Positions 46,084 through 55,989 of a stretch of DNA of 64,000 nt are shown in pieces. Made by a program: the position numbers and the translations under genes. The first letter of the stretch is position 1, and each line of letters opens with the position of its first letter. The notes beneath the pieces are model-generated. The model was not told where the DNA came from. It was given only the letters and a program-made list of their open reading frames with translations, and did no database searches. The DNA lies in the NCBI GenBank assembly GCA_016742215.1, contig JACVCC010000003.1, positions 248,001 through 312,000 of the forward strand, read 5' to 3'. This DNA comes from Brevundimonas sp. (GTDB lineage Bacteria; Pseudomonadota; Alphaproteobacteria; Caulobacterales; Caulobacteraceae).

Positions 46084-47232
46084 ATGAGCGCTGACCACAC
46101 ACTCGTCCGTCCCTGGCGTCACATCGAACGCCGCAAGAGCCGCCAGATCATGGTGGGCAATGTCGCCGTGGGCGGCGGCGCGCCGATCAGCGTCCAGTCG
46201 ATGACGAATACGCCGACGTCCGACGCCAATGCGACGATCAACCAGATCCGTCAGCTGGAGGAGGCCGGCGCCGATATCGTCCGCGTGTCCTGCCCCGATG
46301 TGGAATCGACGGCGGCGTTCAGGACCATCGCCCGCGAGGCCAAGGTCCCGCTCGTGGCCGACATCCATTTCCACTACAAGCGCGGTATCGAGGCGGCCGA
46401 GGCTGGCGCCGCCTGCCTGCGCATCAATCCGGGCAACATCGGCAACGCCGAGCGTGTCCGCGAGGTCATCAAGGCCGCCCGCGACAACGGCTGTTCCATG
46501 CGCATCGGCGTCAACGCCGGCTCGCTGGAGCGGGAGCTGCTCGAAAAGTATGGCGAGCCCTGTCCCGACGCCATGGTCGAGAGCGCGCTGAACCACGCCC
46601 GCATCCTGCAGGACAACGACTTCCACGAGTTCAAGATCTCGGTGAAGGCTTCCGACCCCTTCCTGACCGTGGCCGCCTACCAGCAGCTGGCCGAGGCCAT
46701 CGACTGTCCGCTGCATTTGGGCGTGACCGAGGCCGGACCCCTGCGCACCGGCACGATCAAGTCGGCTATCGGCATGGGCTCCATGCTCTGGGCCGGCATC
46801 GGCGACACCATCCGCGTGTCGCTGGCTGCCGATCCGGTCGAGGAGATCAAGGTCGGCTTCGACATCCTCAAATCGTTGGGCCTGCGGCACCGCGGCGTGA
46901 ACATCATCGCCTGCCCGTCCTGCGCCCGTCAGGGCTTCAATGTCATCGAGACGGTCGGCATTCTCGAAGAGAAACTGGCCCATGTGACCACGCCGATGTC
47001 GCTGTCGATCATCGGCTGCGTCGTGAACGGCCCGGGTGAGGCCCTGTACACCGACGTCGGCTTCACCGGCGGCGGCGCCGGCTCGGGCATGGTCTATCTG
47101 AACGGCAAGATCGCCCACAAACAGGCCAACGACGGCATGATCGACGAGATCGTCGCCCAGGTCGAAGCCAAGGCCGCCGAGCTGGATGCCGCCCGCGCGG
47201 CCGCCGAGCCGAAGTTTGAAGCCGCCGAATAG
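46084..47232 (+). CDS. ispG: 4-hydroxy-3-methylbut-2-enyl-diphosphate synthase IspG (GcpE)
   Basis: 382 aa. It makes HMBPP in the MEP isoprenoid pathway and needs a [4Fe-4S] cluster. The cluster ligands are visible as Cys277 and Cys280 ([10 protein letters not shown]) and Cys312 ([11 protein letters not shown]). [11 protein letters not shown] and RINPGNIG are other landmarks. It lies 57 bp downstream of the RodZ-like gene, the same neighbourhood as in many proteobacteria where rodZ precedes ispG. Confidence 0.97.
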   Translation: MSADHTLVRPWRHIERRKSRQIMVGNVAVGGGAPISVQSMTNTPTSDANATINQIRQLEEAGADIVRVSCPDVESTAAFRTIAREAKVPLVADIHFHYKRGIEAAEAGAACLRINPGNIGNAERVREVIKAARDNGCSMRIGVNAGSLERELLEKYGEPCPDAMVESALNHARILQDNDFHEFKISVKASDPFLTVAAYQQLAEAIDCPLHLGVTEAGPLRTGTIKSAIGMGSMLWAGIGDTIRVSLAADPVEEIKVGFDILKSLGLRHRGVNIIACPSCARQGFNVIETVGILEEKLAHVTTPMSLSIIGCVVNGPGEALYTDVGFTGGGAGSGMVYLNGKIAHKQANDGMIDEIVAQVEAKAAELDAARAAAEPKFEAAE

Positions 47233-47242
47233 TCCGGATCAG

Positions 47243-47833
47243 ATGAAGCTCTACATCACCACCCCGTCTCCCTTTGCGCGTAAATGCCGGATCGTCGCCC
47301 GTGAGAAGGGTGTGGCGGTCGAGGAGATCGCGGTCGATCCCTACGGCAATGCGCCCGAGCTGCTGGCCTCCAATCCGATCGTCCAGGTTCCGACCCTGAT
47401 CGCCCGGGACGGACTGCCGCTGACCGACAGTCCGGTCATCTGCGAATATCTGGACGCGATCGGTTCGGGCCCGCGCCTGCTGCCGATCGACGGCGAGGAG
47501 CGCCTGCGCGTGCGCCGGATCGAGACCCTCGCCAATGGCGCGCTGGAGATGGGCGTGAAGTGGGTGCTGGAGAAGCGCCGCCCCGAAAGCGAGCGCTCGC
47601 CCTCGTGGATCGTCCGCTGGTCGGAAAACATGGCCCGGGCGCTCGATGCCTTGGAGGCGGCCGACCCATCCGCCGAGGACTGGCACATCGGGACCCTGAC
47701 GGCAGGCGTCGCCATGACCTGGATGAATTTCCGCCATCCGGAGTTCGACACCGCGACCGGCCGTCCGAAGCTGGTCGCCCTTCAGGCGGCGCTGGAACAG
47801 CGCCAGAGCTTCATCGAGACCTTCCCGGTCTGA
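47243..47833 (+). CDS. Glutathione S-transferase family protein
   Basis: 196 aa. The thioredoxin-like N-terminal domain has SPFARKCRIVAREKG, VPTLIARDGLPLTDSPVICEYLD with the cis-Pro and the Ser-Pro glutathione contact, and the helical C-terminal domain follows. It may conjugate or isomerise small electrophiles. It begins 10 bp after ispG and could share its transcript. Confidence 0.92.
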   Translation: MKLYITTPSPFARKCRIVAREKGVAVEEIAVDPYGNAPELLASNPIVQVPTLIARDGLPLTDSPVICEYLDAIGSGPRLLPIDGEERLRVRRIETLANGALEMGVKWVLEKRRPESERSPSWIVRWSENMARALDALEAADPSAEDWHIGTLTAGVAMTWMNFRHPEFDTATGRPKLVALQAALEQRQSFIETFPV

Positions 47834-47843
47834 TCCCCGCGGG

Positions 47844-48623
47844 TCAGATGACGCCGGCCAGCTGCAGCGCCTGGAACGCCGCCAGCAGGAGCAGCAGCAC
47901 GCCGACCGCATAGGTCAGGGCCCGCTGCGGGATCTTCTTGACGATCAGCCCCGCGAACGGCGCCGCCAGCAGGCCGCCGGCGACCAGTCCCGCCACCGCC
48001 GTGGCGTGATCCCTCAGCTCACCGGCGTCCTCCCAATGGCCGGTGACGAGGGCCCAGACGAAGGTCGCGCTGATGGCGGTGGTCAGGAAGAACTCGGCGG
48101 TGTTGACCGTGCCGATCGCCCGGCGCGGCTCCTGACCGGCGGCCACCATGGTGGATGAAACGGTGGGGCCCCAGCCCCCGCCGCCGACCGCGTCGAAGAA
48201 CCCGCCGATCACGCCCAGCGGCGCGACGACCCAGGCCGGCCGGATCCGGCGCGGCTTCACGTCATGGCCGGCCCGCCACAGGATGTAGAGACCGATCAGG
48301 CTCAGATAACCGACGATGAAGGGCTTGATGACGTCTCCGTCGATCCCGGTCAGCACATAGGCGCCGAGGCAGCCGCCGATCACGCCGGCGATCGCCAGCG
48401 GAGCCAGCAGCCGCCATTCCACATTGCGATGCCAGATATGGCTGCCCGCCGAAGCTCCGGTGGTGAAGACCTCCGCCCCGTGCACGCTGGCCGAGGCCAC
48501 GGCCGGCGGTACGCCCAGCGCCAGCAGCACAGACGAGGAGATGACCCCGTAGGCCATGCCCAATGACCCGTCGACCGACTGCGCCAGGGCGCCGACCAGG
48601 AAGAACAGCAGGAAGGTTTCCAT
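47844..48623 (-). CDS. TauE/SafE family sulfite or anion exporter (membrane)
   Basis: 259 aa with about eight membrane segments in two repeats. The motifs DGSLGMAYGVISSSVLLALG and FFDAVGGGGWGPTVSSTMVAAGQ split by a hydrophilic loop are typical of TauE/SafE, which export sulfite, sulfoacetate or related anions. Substrate not determinable. Convergent with the GST gene, 10 bp apart. Confidence 0.9.
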   Translation of the reverse strand: METFLLFFLVGALAQSVDGSLGMAYGVISSSVLLALGVPPAVASASVHGAEVFTTGASAGSHIWHRNVEWRLLAPLAIAGVIGGCLGAYVLTGIDGDVIKPFIVGYLSLIGLYILWRAGHDVKPRRIRPAWVVAPLGVIGGFFDAVGGGGWGPTVSSTMVAAGQEPRRAIGTVNTAEFFLTTAISATFVWALVTGHWEDAGELRDHATAVAGLVAGGLLAAPFAGLIVKKIPQRALTYAVGVLLLLLAAFQALQLAGVI

Positions 48624-48802
48624 GAAGCCTCAGGCCGGTCGGACGGGGGAGCGTCCCGATTCCAGCTAATGCGCGAACCCGCCGTCCGGTAACGGCCACG
48701 CTTTCACATTTCCGTCAGGCCGGTCCCTCGACCTTACCGGCATTTCACTGGACCGCCCGAAGCCCGTTCGATGTACTGGCGTCGAACTCCGGAGGCGTGT
48801 CG

Positions 48803-49594
48803 ATGAAGGCCTATCCCAGCCGTCGTCTTGTCGTGGGCGCCCTTGCAGGCGCGCCCCTGTCCGCGAACCTTGTCACGTCCGCTCGCGCGCAGGAAATCGA
48901 CCGGCTCGAGGTCGGCCGTCCGCTGGAGCGTTTCGACCTGCTGAAGCCCGGGGTGCGGACCTGGCTGCGCTCGCGCGAGAAGGACGGTGTCCATGTCGCG
49001 ACGGATATCTGGCGACGCGAAACCCGGTTCGAGGACGTCGACGGCGTGCGCCGGCTACGCATCGTCCAGCGTTGGGACGGCACTGGCGCGACGCCCTCGC
49101 TGGTCGAGCGGGACTCGGTCTTCGAGATGCAGACCTTCCGGCCTCTGACCCACCTGCGGGTCACCACCACCGGAGCGGGGGTCCGCACGGTCGAGGGATT
49201 CGGGTTCGCTCCGGACGGCATCACCGGACTCGACGGGGTTGCAGACAACAGCCGTGCCGGCTTCTCGATCGCCTCGTCCGAGCCGATGTACAATTTCGAG
49301 ACCGACATGGAGATGCTTCAGACCCTGCCCTGGGCGGCGGGTCACGCGGTGTCCATCCCCTTCTATCATCCGGGCGGCGGCGCGCCCGCGCGCTATGTTT
49401 GGCGGGCCGCGTCGGACGAGATCGTGGTTGGACCGGACGGCGCCGGAATCCCCTGCTGGATCATCGAGACGGACTACAACGCCGCCAGCGCGCCCCCCGC
49501 CCGCTTCTGGCTGGCGAAGTCGACGCAGCAGCTGCTCCGCATGGAGCACCGCGCGCCGGACGGCGTCCTGCACCGGAAGACGCTGCTGTACTGA
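48803..49594 (+). CDS. Exported hypothetical protein, DUF3108-like
   Basis: 263 aa from the ATG at 48803 (GGAGG 7 nt upstream); a GTG two codons earlier is too close to the ribosome-binding site. A signal peptide ending SARAQ (about residue 30), with an RR pair near the start that could be Tat-like, leads into a mainly beta protein ([51 protein letters not shown]). The last part resembles DUF3108 proteins, which look like LolA/B-type barrels. Function unknown. It is followed 58 bp later by prfA. Confidence 0.7.
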   Translation: MKAYPSRRLVVGALAGAPLSANLVTSARAQEIDRLEVGRPLERFDLLKPGVRTWLRSREKDGVHVATDIWRRETRFEDVDGVRRLRIVQRWDGTGATPSLVERDSVFEMQTFRPLTHLRVTTTGAGVRTVEGFGFAPDGITGLDGVADNSRAGFSIASSEPMYNFETDMEMLQTLPWAAGHAVSIPFYHPGGGAPARYVWRAASDEIVVGPDGAGIPCWIIETDYNAASAPPARFWLAKSTQQLLRMEHRAPDGVLHRKTLLY

Positions 49595-49652
49595 GGCCGC
49601 ATGGACAGGTCGGGTCCGGACGGATAGGACAACGCCCTTTCCGGAGAGACCC

Positions 49653-50720
<1,068 letters not shown>

Positions 50721-50839
50721 CCCCTCCACCATGCTTCGCATGGTCCCACTCCCCACCTTCGGTGGAGAGGTGATCGCGAACCTTTCACCTCTCCGCGTAG
50801 CGGGGAGGGGGCCGCCGGCGAAGCCCGGGGGTGGAGGGG
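50721..50839. repeat. Intergenic inverted-repeat element, copy A
   Basis: The 119-bp block begins CCCCTCCACC and ends GGTGGAGGGG. Inside are nested short palindromes with TTCG-type turns (for example ACCTTCGGT and CATGCTTCGCATG) and an inner CACCTCTCC / GGAGAGGTG pair. It fills the gap between the convergent prfA and yihY genes and touches both stop codons. Related blocks are at 53057, 55111 and 63381. Confidence 0.75.
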
Positions 50840-52078
50840 TCACTCTCTCGAAGCTCGTATCCTCCGTCGCATCAGCCGGTCCGACAGCGCCTCTGCGTGC
50901 TTCAGCGTGAACGCCAGCGCCGCGGGGTTGCCCCGGCGCGGTCCCACCGTATCGGCCACGACGGCGCCGCGCTCTCCGATCGCCTGCGGATCGCCGGTGG
51001 TGGTGTCCATGGCAGTCTGGTGCTCGATCTCGGCGTTCAGTTCGGCGCCCATCAGCACGATCTGCACCGTCAGCCAGGTCCACAGCAGGAAGCCCATCAT
51101 CGCCGCCAGCGGGCCGTAGGAGGCCGTGCGCACAAACGTCCCGACATACCAGCTGAAGCCCAGCGACAGGATCAGGCTCAGCAGGGCGGCGAAGATCGCG
51201 CCGGGCGTCAGCCACCGCCACCGCGCCTTCTGCCGGCACGGGCCGACCCGGTAGATCAGGGTCAGCGCCGCCATGTAGACCAGCAGCAGCAGCGGCCACC
51301 GGAACGGCGTCAGATAGGCCCACTCCTCCTGCAGGCCCAGCACGCCCAGCACGACGGGCACGCCCACCACCATGCCGGCCGAGACCAGCACCGCCAGCAG
51401 ACCGCCGACGGTGAAACCCATGCAGATCAGGTTGTACTTGACGATGTTGCGCTTCTCGACCTCGTGATAGGCGACGTTCAGTCCGTAAAAGAGCGTCTTG
51501 ATCGCCCCGTTCGCTGTCCACAGCGACAGGGCCAGGGTCCACACCAGGGTGAAGGTCAGGGCGGTGTTGGTGTTCTCCGCCAGCCGCTGCATCTCCTTGC
51601 CCAGGAACTCGGCCACGCCCGACGGCAGGACGGAATACAGGAAGGCCAGCCGGTCCCAGGCGTCGTTCGGATCGGCGAACAGGCCGTACAGGGTCACGAA
51701 GGCCGCGAGCGTCGGAAACAGCGACAGCGTCACGAAGAAAGTCACCCCGCCGGCGACGAACCCGACCCGGTCGCCGAAATAGGAAGCGCCCACGCGCCAG
51801 AAGATGTCGACCCAGCCCTTGCGCGGGATGTGCTCCGGTCGCTGCGCCAAGCGGCCGCGCCCGGGCTCCTTTTCCTCGAACTCCTCGGGGGTCGGTGGGC
51901 CCGGGGGCAGGGGCTCCGGCCGGTGGGGTCTCAGCTCGATCCCGTACTTGTGCCCGCGGGTATAGAGCAGGTGCGCGGCGCCGGCTCCGGCGGCCAGGCC
52001 TCCGGCCACCGCGCCCAGCACCGCCCACACGCCCGGGCCGTGCGCCTTGCCGGCCTTCTTTCCCGACTGCCTCTGCAT
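50840..52078 (-). CDS. YihY/BrkB-family inner-membrane protein
   Basis: 412 aa. A hydrophobic N-terminal segment and a basic linker lead into the YihY domain (about 100-370) with six helices. FFVTLSLFPTLAAFVTLYGLF, VYMAALTLIYRVGP and MGFLLWTWLTVQIVLMGAELNAEIEHQT split over helices are family marks. It was once annotated as RNase BN; the true function is unknown. The end carries an Arg-rich tail. It is inserted in reverse between prfA and prmC. Confidence 0.92.
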   Translation of the reverse strand: MQRQSGKKAGKAHGPGVWAVLGAVAGGLAAGAGAAHLLYTRGHKYGIELRPHRPEPLPPGPPTPEEFEEKEPGRGRLAQRPEHIPRKGWVDIFWRVGASYFGDRVGFVAGGVTFFVTLSLFPTLAAFVTLYGLFADPNDAWDRLAFLYSVLPSGVAEFLGKEMQRLAENTNTALTFTLVWTLALSLWTANGAIKTLFYGLNVAYHEVEKRNIVKYNLICMGFTVGGLLAVLVSAGMVVGVPVVLGVLGLQEEWAYLTPFRWPLLLLVYMAALTLIYRVGPCRQKARWRWLTPGAIFAALLSLILSLGFSWYVGTFVRTASYGPLAAMMGFLLWTWLTVQIVLMGAELNAEIEHQTAMDTTTGDPQAIGERGAVVADTVGPRRGNPAALAFTLKHAEALSDRLMRRRIRASRE

Positions 52079-52155
52079 CCGCCCGTCAACGGCTCCGCTG
52101 GCGAGGCGTTCCCCCGCGCTGTCGCTTGAAATCCCACGCTGTCCGGTCCAAGGCC

Positions 52156-53055
52156 ATGCGCATGACCGACGCCCCCGCGACCCCGACCCTTCTGACCGCC
52201 TGGAAGGCCGCCACGGCCCGCCTGAAGGAGGGCCGTATCGACAGCCCCTCCATCGATTCCCGCCTGCTGCTCGAGGTCGCGGCCAACTGCTCGCGCACCG
52301 ACATCCTGACCGACCCCTACCGCGCCATGACGCCGGACCAGCTGTCCATGCTGGACGGCTATGTCGAGCGGCGCCTGAAGCGCGAGCCGGTGTCGCGGAT
52401 TCTGGGCAGGAAGGGCTTCTGGAAGATCATGCTGAACGTCACGCCCGACGTGCTCAGCCCGCGCCCGGACACCGAGGCCATCCTCGACGTCGTCATGCTG
52501 GCCTTCGCGCCGCACGAGAGCTTCACCATGATCGATCTCGGCACCGGCTCGGGCGCCATCCTGCTGGCCACCTTGGCCGAGCGGGCGGCGGCGAAGGGCG
52601 TGGGCACCGACATCTCGACGGAGGCCCTGGCCGTGGCGCGGGAGAACGCCGCCAACCTCGACGTCGACAACCGCTGCGACTTCATTCGCACCGAATGGGC
52701 CACGGGCTTCGCGGACCAGAGCTTCGACCTGGTCGTCTCCAACCCGCCTTACATCCCGTCCGACGACATTCCCGGCCTCGACCCGGAGGTCCGCGACCAC
52801 GATCCCCTGCTGGCGCTGGACGGCGGCCCGGACGGTCTGGTCGCCTATCGCGAGCTGGCGCCGGAGATCATGCGCATCCTCAAGCCCGGCGGGACCTTCG
52901 CGGTCGAGATCGGCTGGGATCAGGGCCCGCAGGTCAGGGCGCTGTTCGAGCAGGCCGGCTTCGAGAACGTGATCGTGGTCAAGGACCTCTCTGACCGCGA
53001 CCGCGTCGTCACCAACGGCCCGGACCCGCGGACGAACCCCATCCCCAAGATGTAA
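52156..53055 (+). CDS. prmC: Release-factor glutamine methyltransferase PrmC
   Basis: 299 aa. It methylates the glutamine of the GGQ motif in RF1 and RF2. The N-terminal helical domain recognises the factor; the catalytic domain has the SAM motif IDLGTGSGAILLATL and the NPPY signature at 196-199 (VVSNPPYIPSDD). The start is the ATG at 52156 or the one two codons later. It is separated from its substrate gene prfA by yihY. Confidence 0.96.
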   Translation: MRMTDAPATPTLLTAWKAATARLKEGRIDSPSIDSRLLLEVAANCSRTDILTDPYRAMTPDQLSMLDGYVERRLKREPVSRILGRKGFWKIMLNVTPDVLSPRPDTEAILDVVMLAFAPHESFTMIDLGTGSGAILLATLAERAAAKGVGTDISTEALAVARENAANLDVDNRCDFIRTEWATGFADQSFDLVVSNPPYIPSDDIPGLDPEVRDHDPLLALDGGPDGLVAYRELAPEIMRILKPGGTFAVEIGWDQGPQVRALFEQAGFENVIVVKDLSDRDRVVTNGPDPRTNPIPKM

Positions 53056-53056
53056 T

Positions 53057-53102
53057 CCTCCCCCCTCGGGGGAGGGGGACCGCGCGAAGCGTGGTGGAGG
53101 GG
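53057..53102. repeat. Intergenic repeat element, copy B (short)
   Basis: TCCTCCCCCCTCGGGGGAGG is followed by GGGACCGCGCGAAGCGTGGTGGAGGGG. It has the same CTCCC / GGGAG palindrome and GTGGAGGGG end as copy A. It follows the prmC stop directly. Confidence 0.65.
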
Positions 53103-53152
53103 CGGTTCCGCGTGTGCGATCCCGCCCCTGCCAACCGGGTCAACAAACACCC

Positions 53153-53181
53153 TTGGAAACCGCGTGAACCCGCGCTAAGTC
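53153..53181 (+). promoter_or_regulatory. Candidate housekeeping promoter for the DUF4167 gene
   Basis: TTGGAAA, 14 nt, GCTAAGTC fits the Caulobacter major-sigma pattern TTGACGS-N10-14-GCTANAWC with mismatches. No transcript data support it. Confidence 0.35.
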
Positions 53182-53413
53182 TCCTTCGTCTCCCACCGAA
53201 CCGCACGCCTCGAACCGCTTCAGGTTCCTGTCTCGCGCGCGCTCCGGATCGTGACGGTCGGGCCAGTCGCCCGGCGGACCACGGCGGGAGACGACGGTTT
53301 CCGATCACATCGACAGCGGGGAATGGGCCCCGAGCGAAGGCGGAAGACGAACACGGACGGTCCCGGCGCATGTGCCCGGCCCGCCCCATCCTTCAAGGCA
53401 CACGGTAGCGTCC

Positions 53414-54331
53414 ATGAGAGATTTCAAGGGCATGAAGCGTCAGCGCGGACGCAACAGAAAGCCCGGCGGCGGCAATAACAACGCCAACGCCACCAACCCG
53501 AACCGTTCGTGGGACTCGCAAGGCCCCGAGAACATCAAGGTTCGCGGCAACGCCCAGACCGTCTACGAGCGTTACATGCAGCTCGCCCGCGACGCGTCGG
53601 CGTCCGGCGACCGCGTTCTGGCCGAAAACTACACCCAGCACGCCGAACACTATTTCCGCGTCCTGCGCGCCCTGCAGCCCGCCCGCCCGGTTTCCGAGAT
53701 CGCCCAGCGCGAACTGGCCGGCCAGGGCTTCGACATCGATTTCGAGGACGAATCCGGCGCCCAGGCGGCCGCCATCCTCGCCGCCCAGCAGGCCGAGGCC
53801 GACCGGGTCGCCGAGCAGGAGCGTCGCCAGAAGGAACAGGACGAGCGCCGCGAGTGGCGCGAGCAGCGCGATCGTGAAGACCGCGAGGCCGGCCGCGAAC
53901 CGCGCGAGGCCCGCGAGCCGCGTGAACCCCGCGAGCCCCGCGCCGATGGCGAACAGGGCGAACCTCGGGAAGGCGGACGCCGCGAGAGCCGCCGCGAACG
54001 CTGGGAGCGCCGCCGCGACGAACGCAACAAGCGCTTCGAGAACGAGAGCGGCGAACAGGCCGAGGCTTCGGCAGATGCGGCTTCGGACGATCCGCGCGAG
54101 GAGGCTCCGGCCGCCGAACGTGAGGTCGAGGCTCCGGCGCCCCGCCGCGAGCGTCGTCCGCGCCGCGAGGACAATGACGAGGCTCCGGCCGCCCTGCCGG
54201 GCTTCCTGACCCGCTCGGCTGCTCCTGCGGCTCCGACCGCCGAAGGCGAGGCTTCGGTCGAGGACGCCGCCCCGGCCCGCAAGCCGCGCGCTCCGCGCCG
54301 CAAGGCCGAGGTCTCCGCCGACGAGGGCTGA
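53414..54331 (+). CDS. DUF4167 domain protein with long charged tail
   Basis: 305 aa from the ATG at 53414. Residues 1-95 are the DUF4167 core (MKRQRGRNRKPGG, SWDSQGPENIKVRGN, YERYMQLARDA, RVLAENYTQHAEHYFR), found throughout alphaproteobacteria and of unknown role, possibly RNA-binding in view of its basic start. The remaining two-thirds is a very charged Arg/Glu region with repeats of the type REPREPREP, then Ala/Pro/Lys, and should be disordered. The charged part is longer than usual. Confidence 0.92.
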   Translation: MRDFKGMKRQRGRNRKPGGGNNNANATNPNRSWDSQGPENIKVRGNAQTVYERYMQLARDASASGDRVLAENYTQHAEHYFRVLRALQPARPVSEIAQRELAGQGFDIDFEDESGAQAAAILAAQQAEADRVAEQERRQKEQDERREWREQRDREDREAGREPREAREPREPREPRADGEQGEPREGGRRESRRERWERRRDERNKRFENESGEQAEASADAASDDPREEAPAAEREVEAPAPRRERRPRREDNDEAPAALPGFLTRSAAPAAPTAEGEASVEDAAPARKPRAPRRKAEVSADEG

Positions 54332-54441
54332 TCGCCCTCCGCAGCGCCTGCAAATCCGACCCCTGCGGCGCGAGCGTGCTTGACGTCGCGGGCCTGGGCC
54401 GGTCCAACGGGATGAGCTTTCGTCTTCGTTCGGGAGAGCCC

Positions 54442-55104
54442 ATGCCTCGTTCGGTCCGGCTGCCGGCCCTGATCCTCACGTCCCTGCTCGCGCTGGCCGC
54501 CTGCGCCACGCCGCCGGGCCCGCCGCCCCCGCCTCCGGGCGGGCCGGGCGCGGGAGGCGGGCCGGTGCTGCGCGACTGGCGCGGGATCGTCACCTCGACC
54601 GACCGTGACCGCTACGCCCGTCGCGCCGCCGCCTGGGACCTCGCCCTGCAACAGGCCCGCCGTCAGCGCGGCTCCGGCGACCTGAACAGCGTCGGCGCCC
54701 TGATCGACCCGGACGCCCGCCGGTCAAACGTCCGTCCGCCCGTCGGCGACTACCGCTGCCGCACCGTCAAACTCGGTTCGCAGGGCGGCGACGACGGCCT
54801 CGGCTATGTGGTCTATGGCTGGTTCGCCTGCCGCATCGAGCAGACCCCGAACGGCCTGAAGTTCGTCAAGCTGACCGGCTCCCAGCGCCCCTCCGGCCTG
54901 CTCTTCCCCGAGGACGACCGCCACATGGTCATGCTCGGCTCGATGGCGCTGGCGTCCGAACCGCCCGCCAACTCCTACGGTCAGCGCCCCGACCGGGACC
55001 TGATCGCCGTCCTCGAACGCTTCGCAGACAACCGTTGGCGCCTGGTCATCCCTTGGCCCCAGAACGAGTCCAACCTCGACCTGATTGAACTGGTCCCGGC
55101 ATAA
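54442..55104 (+). CDS. Lipoprotein of the DUF4893 type, first of a tandem pair
   Basis: 220 aa. The signal peptide ends in the lipobox ALAAC (Cys19 or so), followed by a Pro/Gly spacer. The mature domain has DWRGIVTSTDRDRYARR, a GDYRCRTVKLGS strand, SGLLFPEDDRHMVMLGS and RWRLVIPWPQNESNLDLIEL, which I associate with DUF4893. The next gene encodes a clear paralogue with the same motifs in the same order. Function unknown, probably at the outer membrane. Confidence 0.83.
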   Translation: MPRSVRLPALILTSLLALAACATPPGPPPPPPGGPGAGGGPVLRDWRGIVTSTDRDRYARRAAAWDLALQQARRQRGSGDLNSVGALIDPDARRSNVRPPVGDYRCRTVKLGSQGGDDGLGYVVYGWFACRIEQTPNGLKFVKLTGSQRPSGLLFPEDDRHMVMLGSMALASEPPANSYGQRPDRDLIAVLERFADNRWRLVIPWPQNESNLDLIELVPA

Positions 55105-55110
55105 ACTCTA

Positions 55111-55163
55111 TTCCTCCACCTTGGGGGAGGGGGACCGTCTGCATCGCTGATGGTTGAGGGGGC
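55111..55163. repeat. Intergenic repeat element, copy C (degenerate)
   Basis: TTCCTCCACCTTGGGGGAGG then GGGACCGTCTGC and, after a turn, GGTTGAGGGGG. It shares the CTCCACC, GGGGGAGGGGGACCG and GAGGGG words with copies A and B. It separates the two DUF4893 paralogues. Confidence 0.6.
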
Positions 55164-55236
55164 TTCCGACACACACAGGACTGAACCCTCCGCCTCCGGA
55201 GCCGTTACCCCGGCTCTGCCATACGGAGCGTCCCTG

Positions 55237-55950
55237 ATGCGGATCACCGCCGCCGCGGCTTCCAGCCTCGCCCTCGTCCTCGCCGCCTGCGGCCAGCCGG
55301 CCGATACGCCCCCGCCCGCCGATCCGGCCACGCCGCCCGCGTCAGGCGAGCCGGTTCCTGCGCCGGCGCCCATGCCGCAGCCCGCGCCGGCCGAGGGCGA
55401 GCAGCGCGGAACAGACAGCTGGCGCAGCATTGTCTCCACCGAGGACGCCGCCAATCTCGGTCGTCTCGATGAAGCCTGGCGCCTCGCGCGCGCGGAGGCT
55501 GAGGCCGGTGGCTTTGCGGCCCAGGTCGAGGCGCTCGGCCCGCTGGTCGATCCCAACGCCGCCCAGGCCGGCCGTCTCCAGCCCGCGCCTGGGACCTACC
55601 GCTGTCGAACGATCAAGCTGGGCTCAAAGTCCGGCGGGGCCCTGACCTACGTCGCCTACCCCTTCTTCCGATGCTCCGTGGAGCTGACGCCCGGCGGCGA
55701 TCTGATCCTGACCAAGACCACCGGCTCGCAACGCACGCGGGGTCTGCTCTATCCGGACACGGACAGTCGCCTCGTCTTCGTTGGCGCCCAGGCCTGGGGC
55801 ATGGACGAGACCGGCTACCCCGCCTACGGCCAGCAACACGAACGCGACCAGGTCGGCGTCCTCGAACGCGTCGGCCCCAACCGCTGGCGCCTCGTCGTGC
55901 CATGGCCGCGCGTGGAGTCGAAGCTTGAGATCCTCGAGCTCGTGCGGTGA
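55237..55950 (+). CDS. Lipoprotein of the DUF4893 type, second of a tandem pair
   Basis: 237 aa from the ATG at 55237. The lipobox is VLAAC (Cys17 or so), followed by about 40 residues of Pro/Ala spacer. The domain has SWRSIVSTEDAANLGRLDEA, GTYRCRTIKLGSKSGG, TTGSQRTRGLLYPDTDSRL, YGQQHERDQVGVLERVG and RWRLVVPWPRVESKLEILEL, matching the upstream neighbour segment by segment. The two therefore arose by tandem duplication and have diverged mainly in the spacer and the region after the first helix. Confidence 0.83.
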   Translation: MRITAAAASSLALVLAACGQPADTPPPADPATPPASGEPVPAPAPMPQPAPAEGEQRGTDSWRSIVSTEDAANLGRLDEAWRLARAEAEAGGFAAQVEALGPLVDPNAAQAGRLQPAPGTYRCRTIKLGSKSGGALTYVAYPFFRCSVELTPGGDLILTKTTGSQRTRGLLYPDTDSRLVFVGAQAWGMDETGYPAYGQQHERDQVGVLERVGPNRWRLVVPWPRVESKLEILELVR

Positions 55951-55989
55951 GTTTCCGCCCTGGAGGGAGGAAACGGCGTGTCGTGAGGG

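Larger units (their letters stand above)
53056..53413. other. 358-bp intergenic region upstream of the DUF4167 gene
   Basis: It holds repeat copy B at its start and a possible promoter at 53153-53181. The rest shows no coding character and no strong hairpin. If the promoter is real, the DUF4167 mRNA has an unusually long leader of about 230 nt. Confidence 0.5.
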
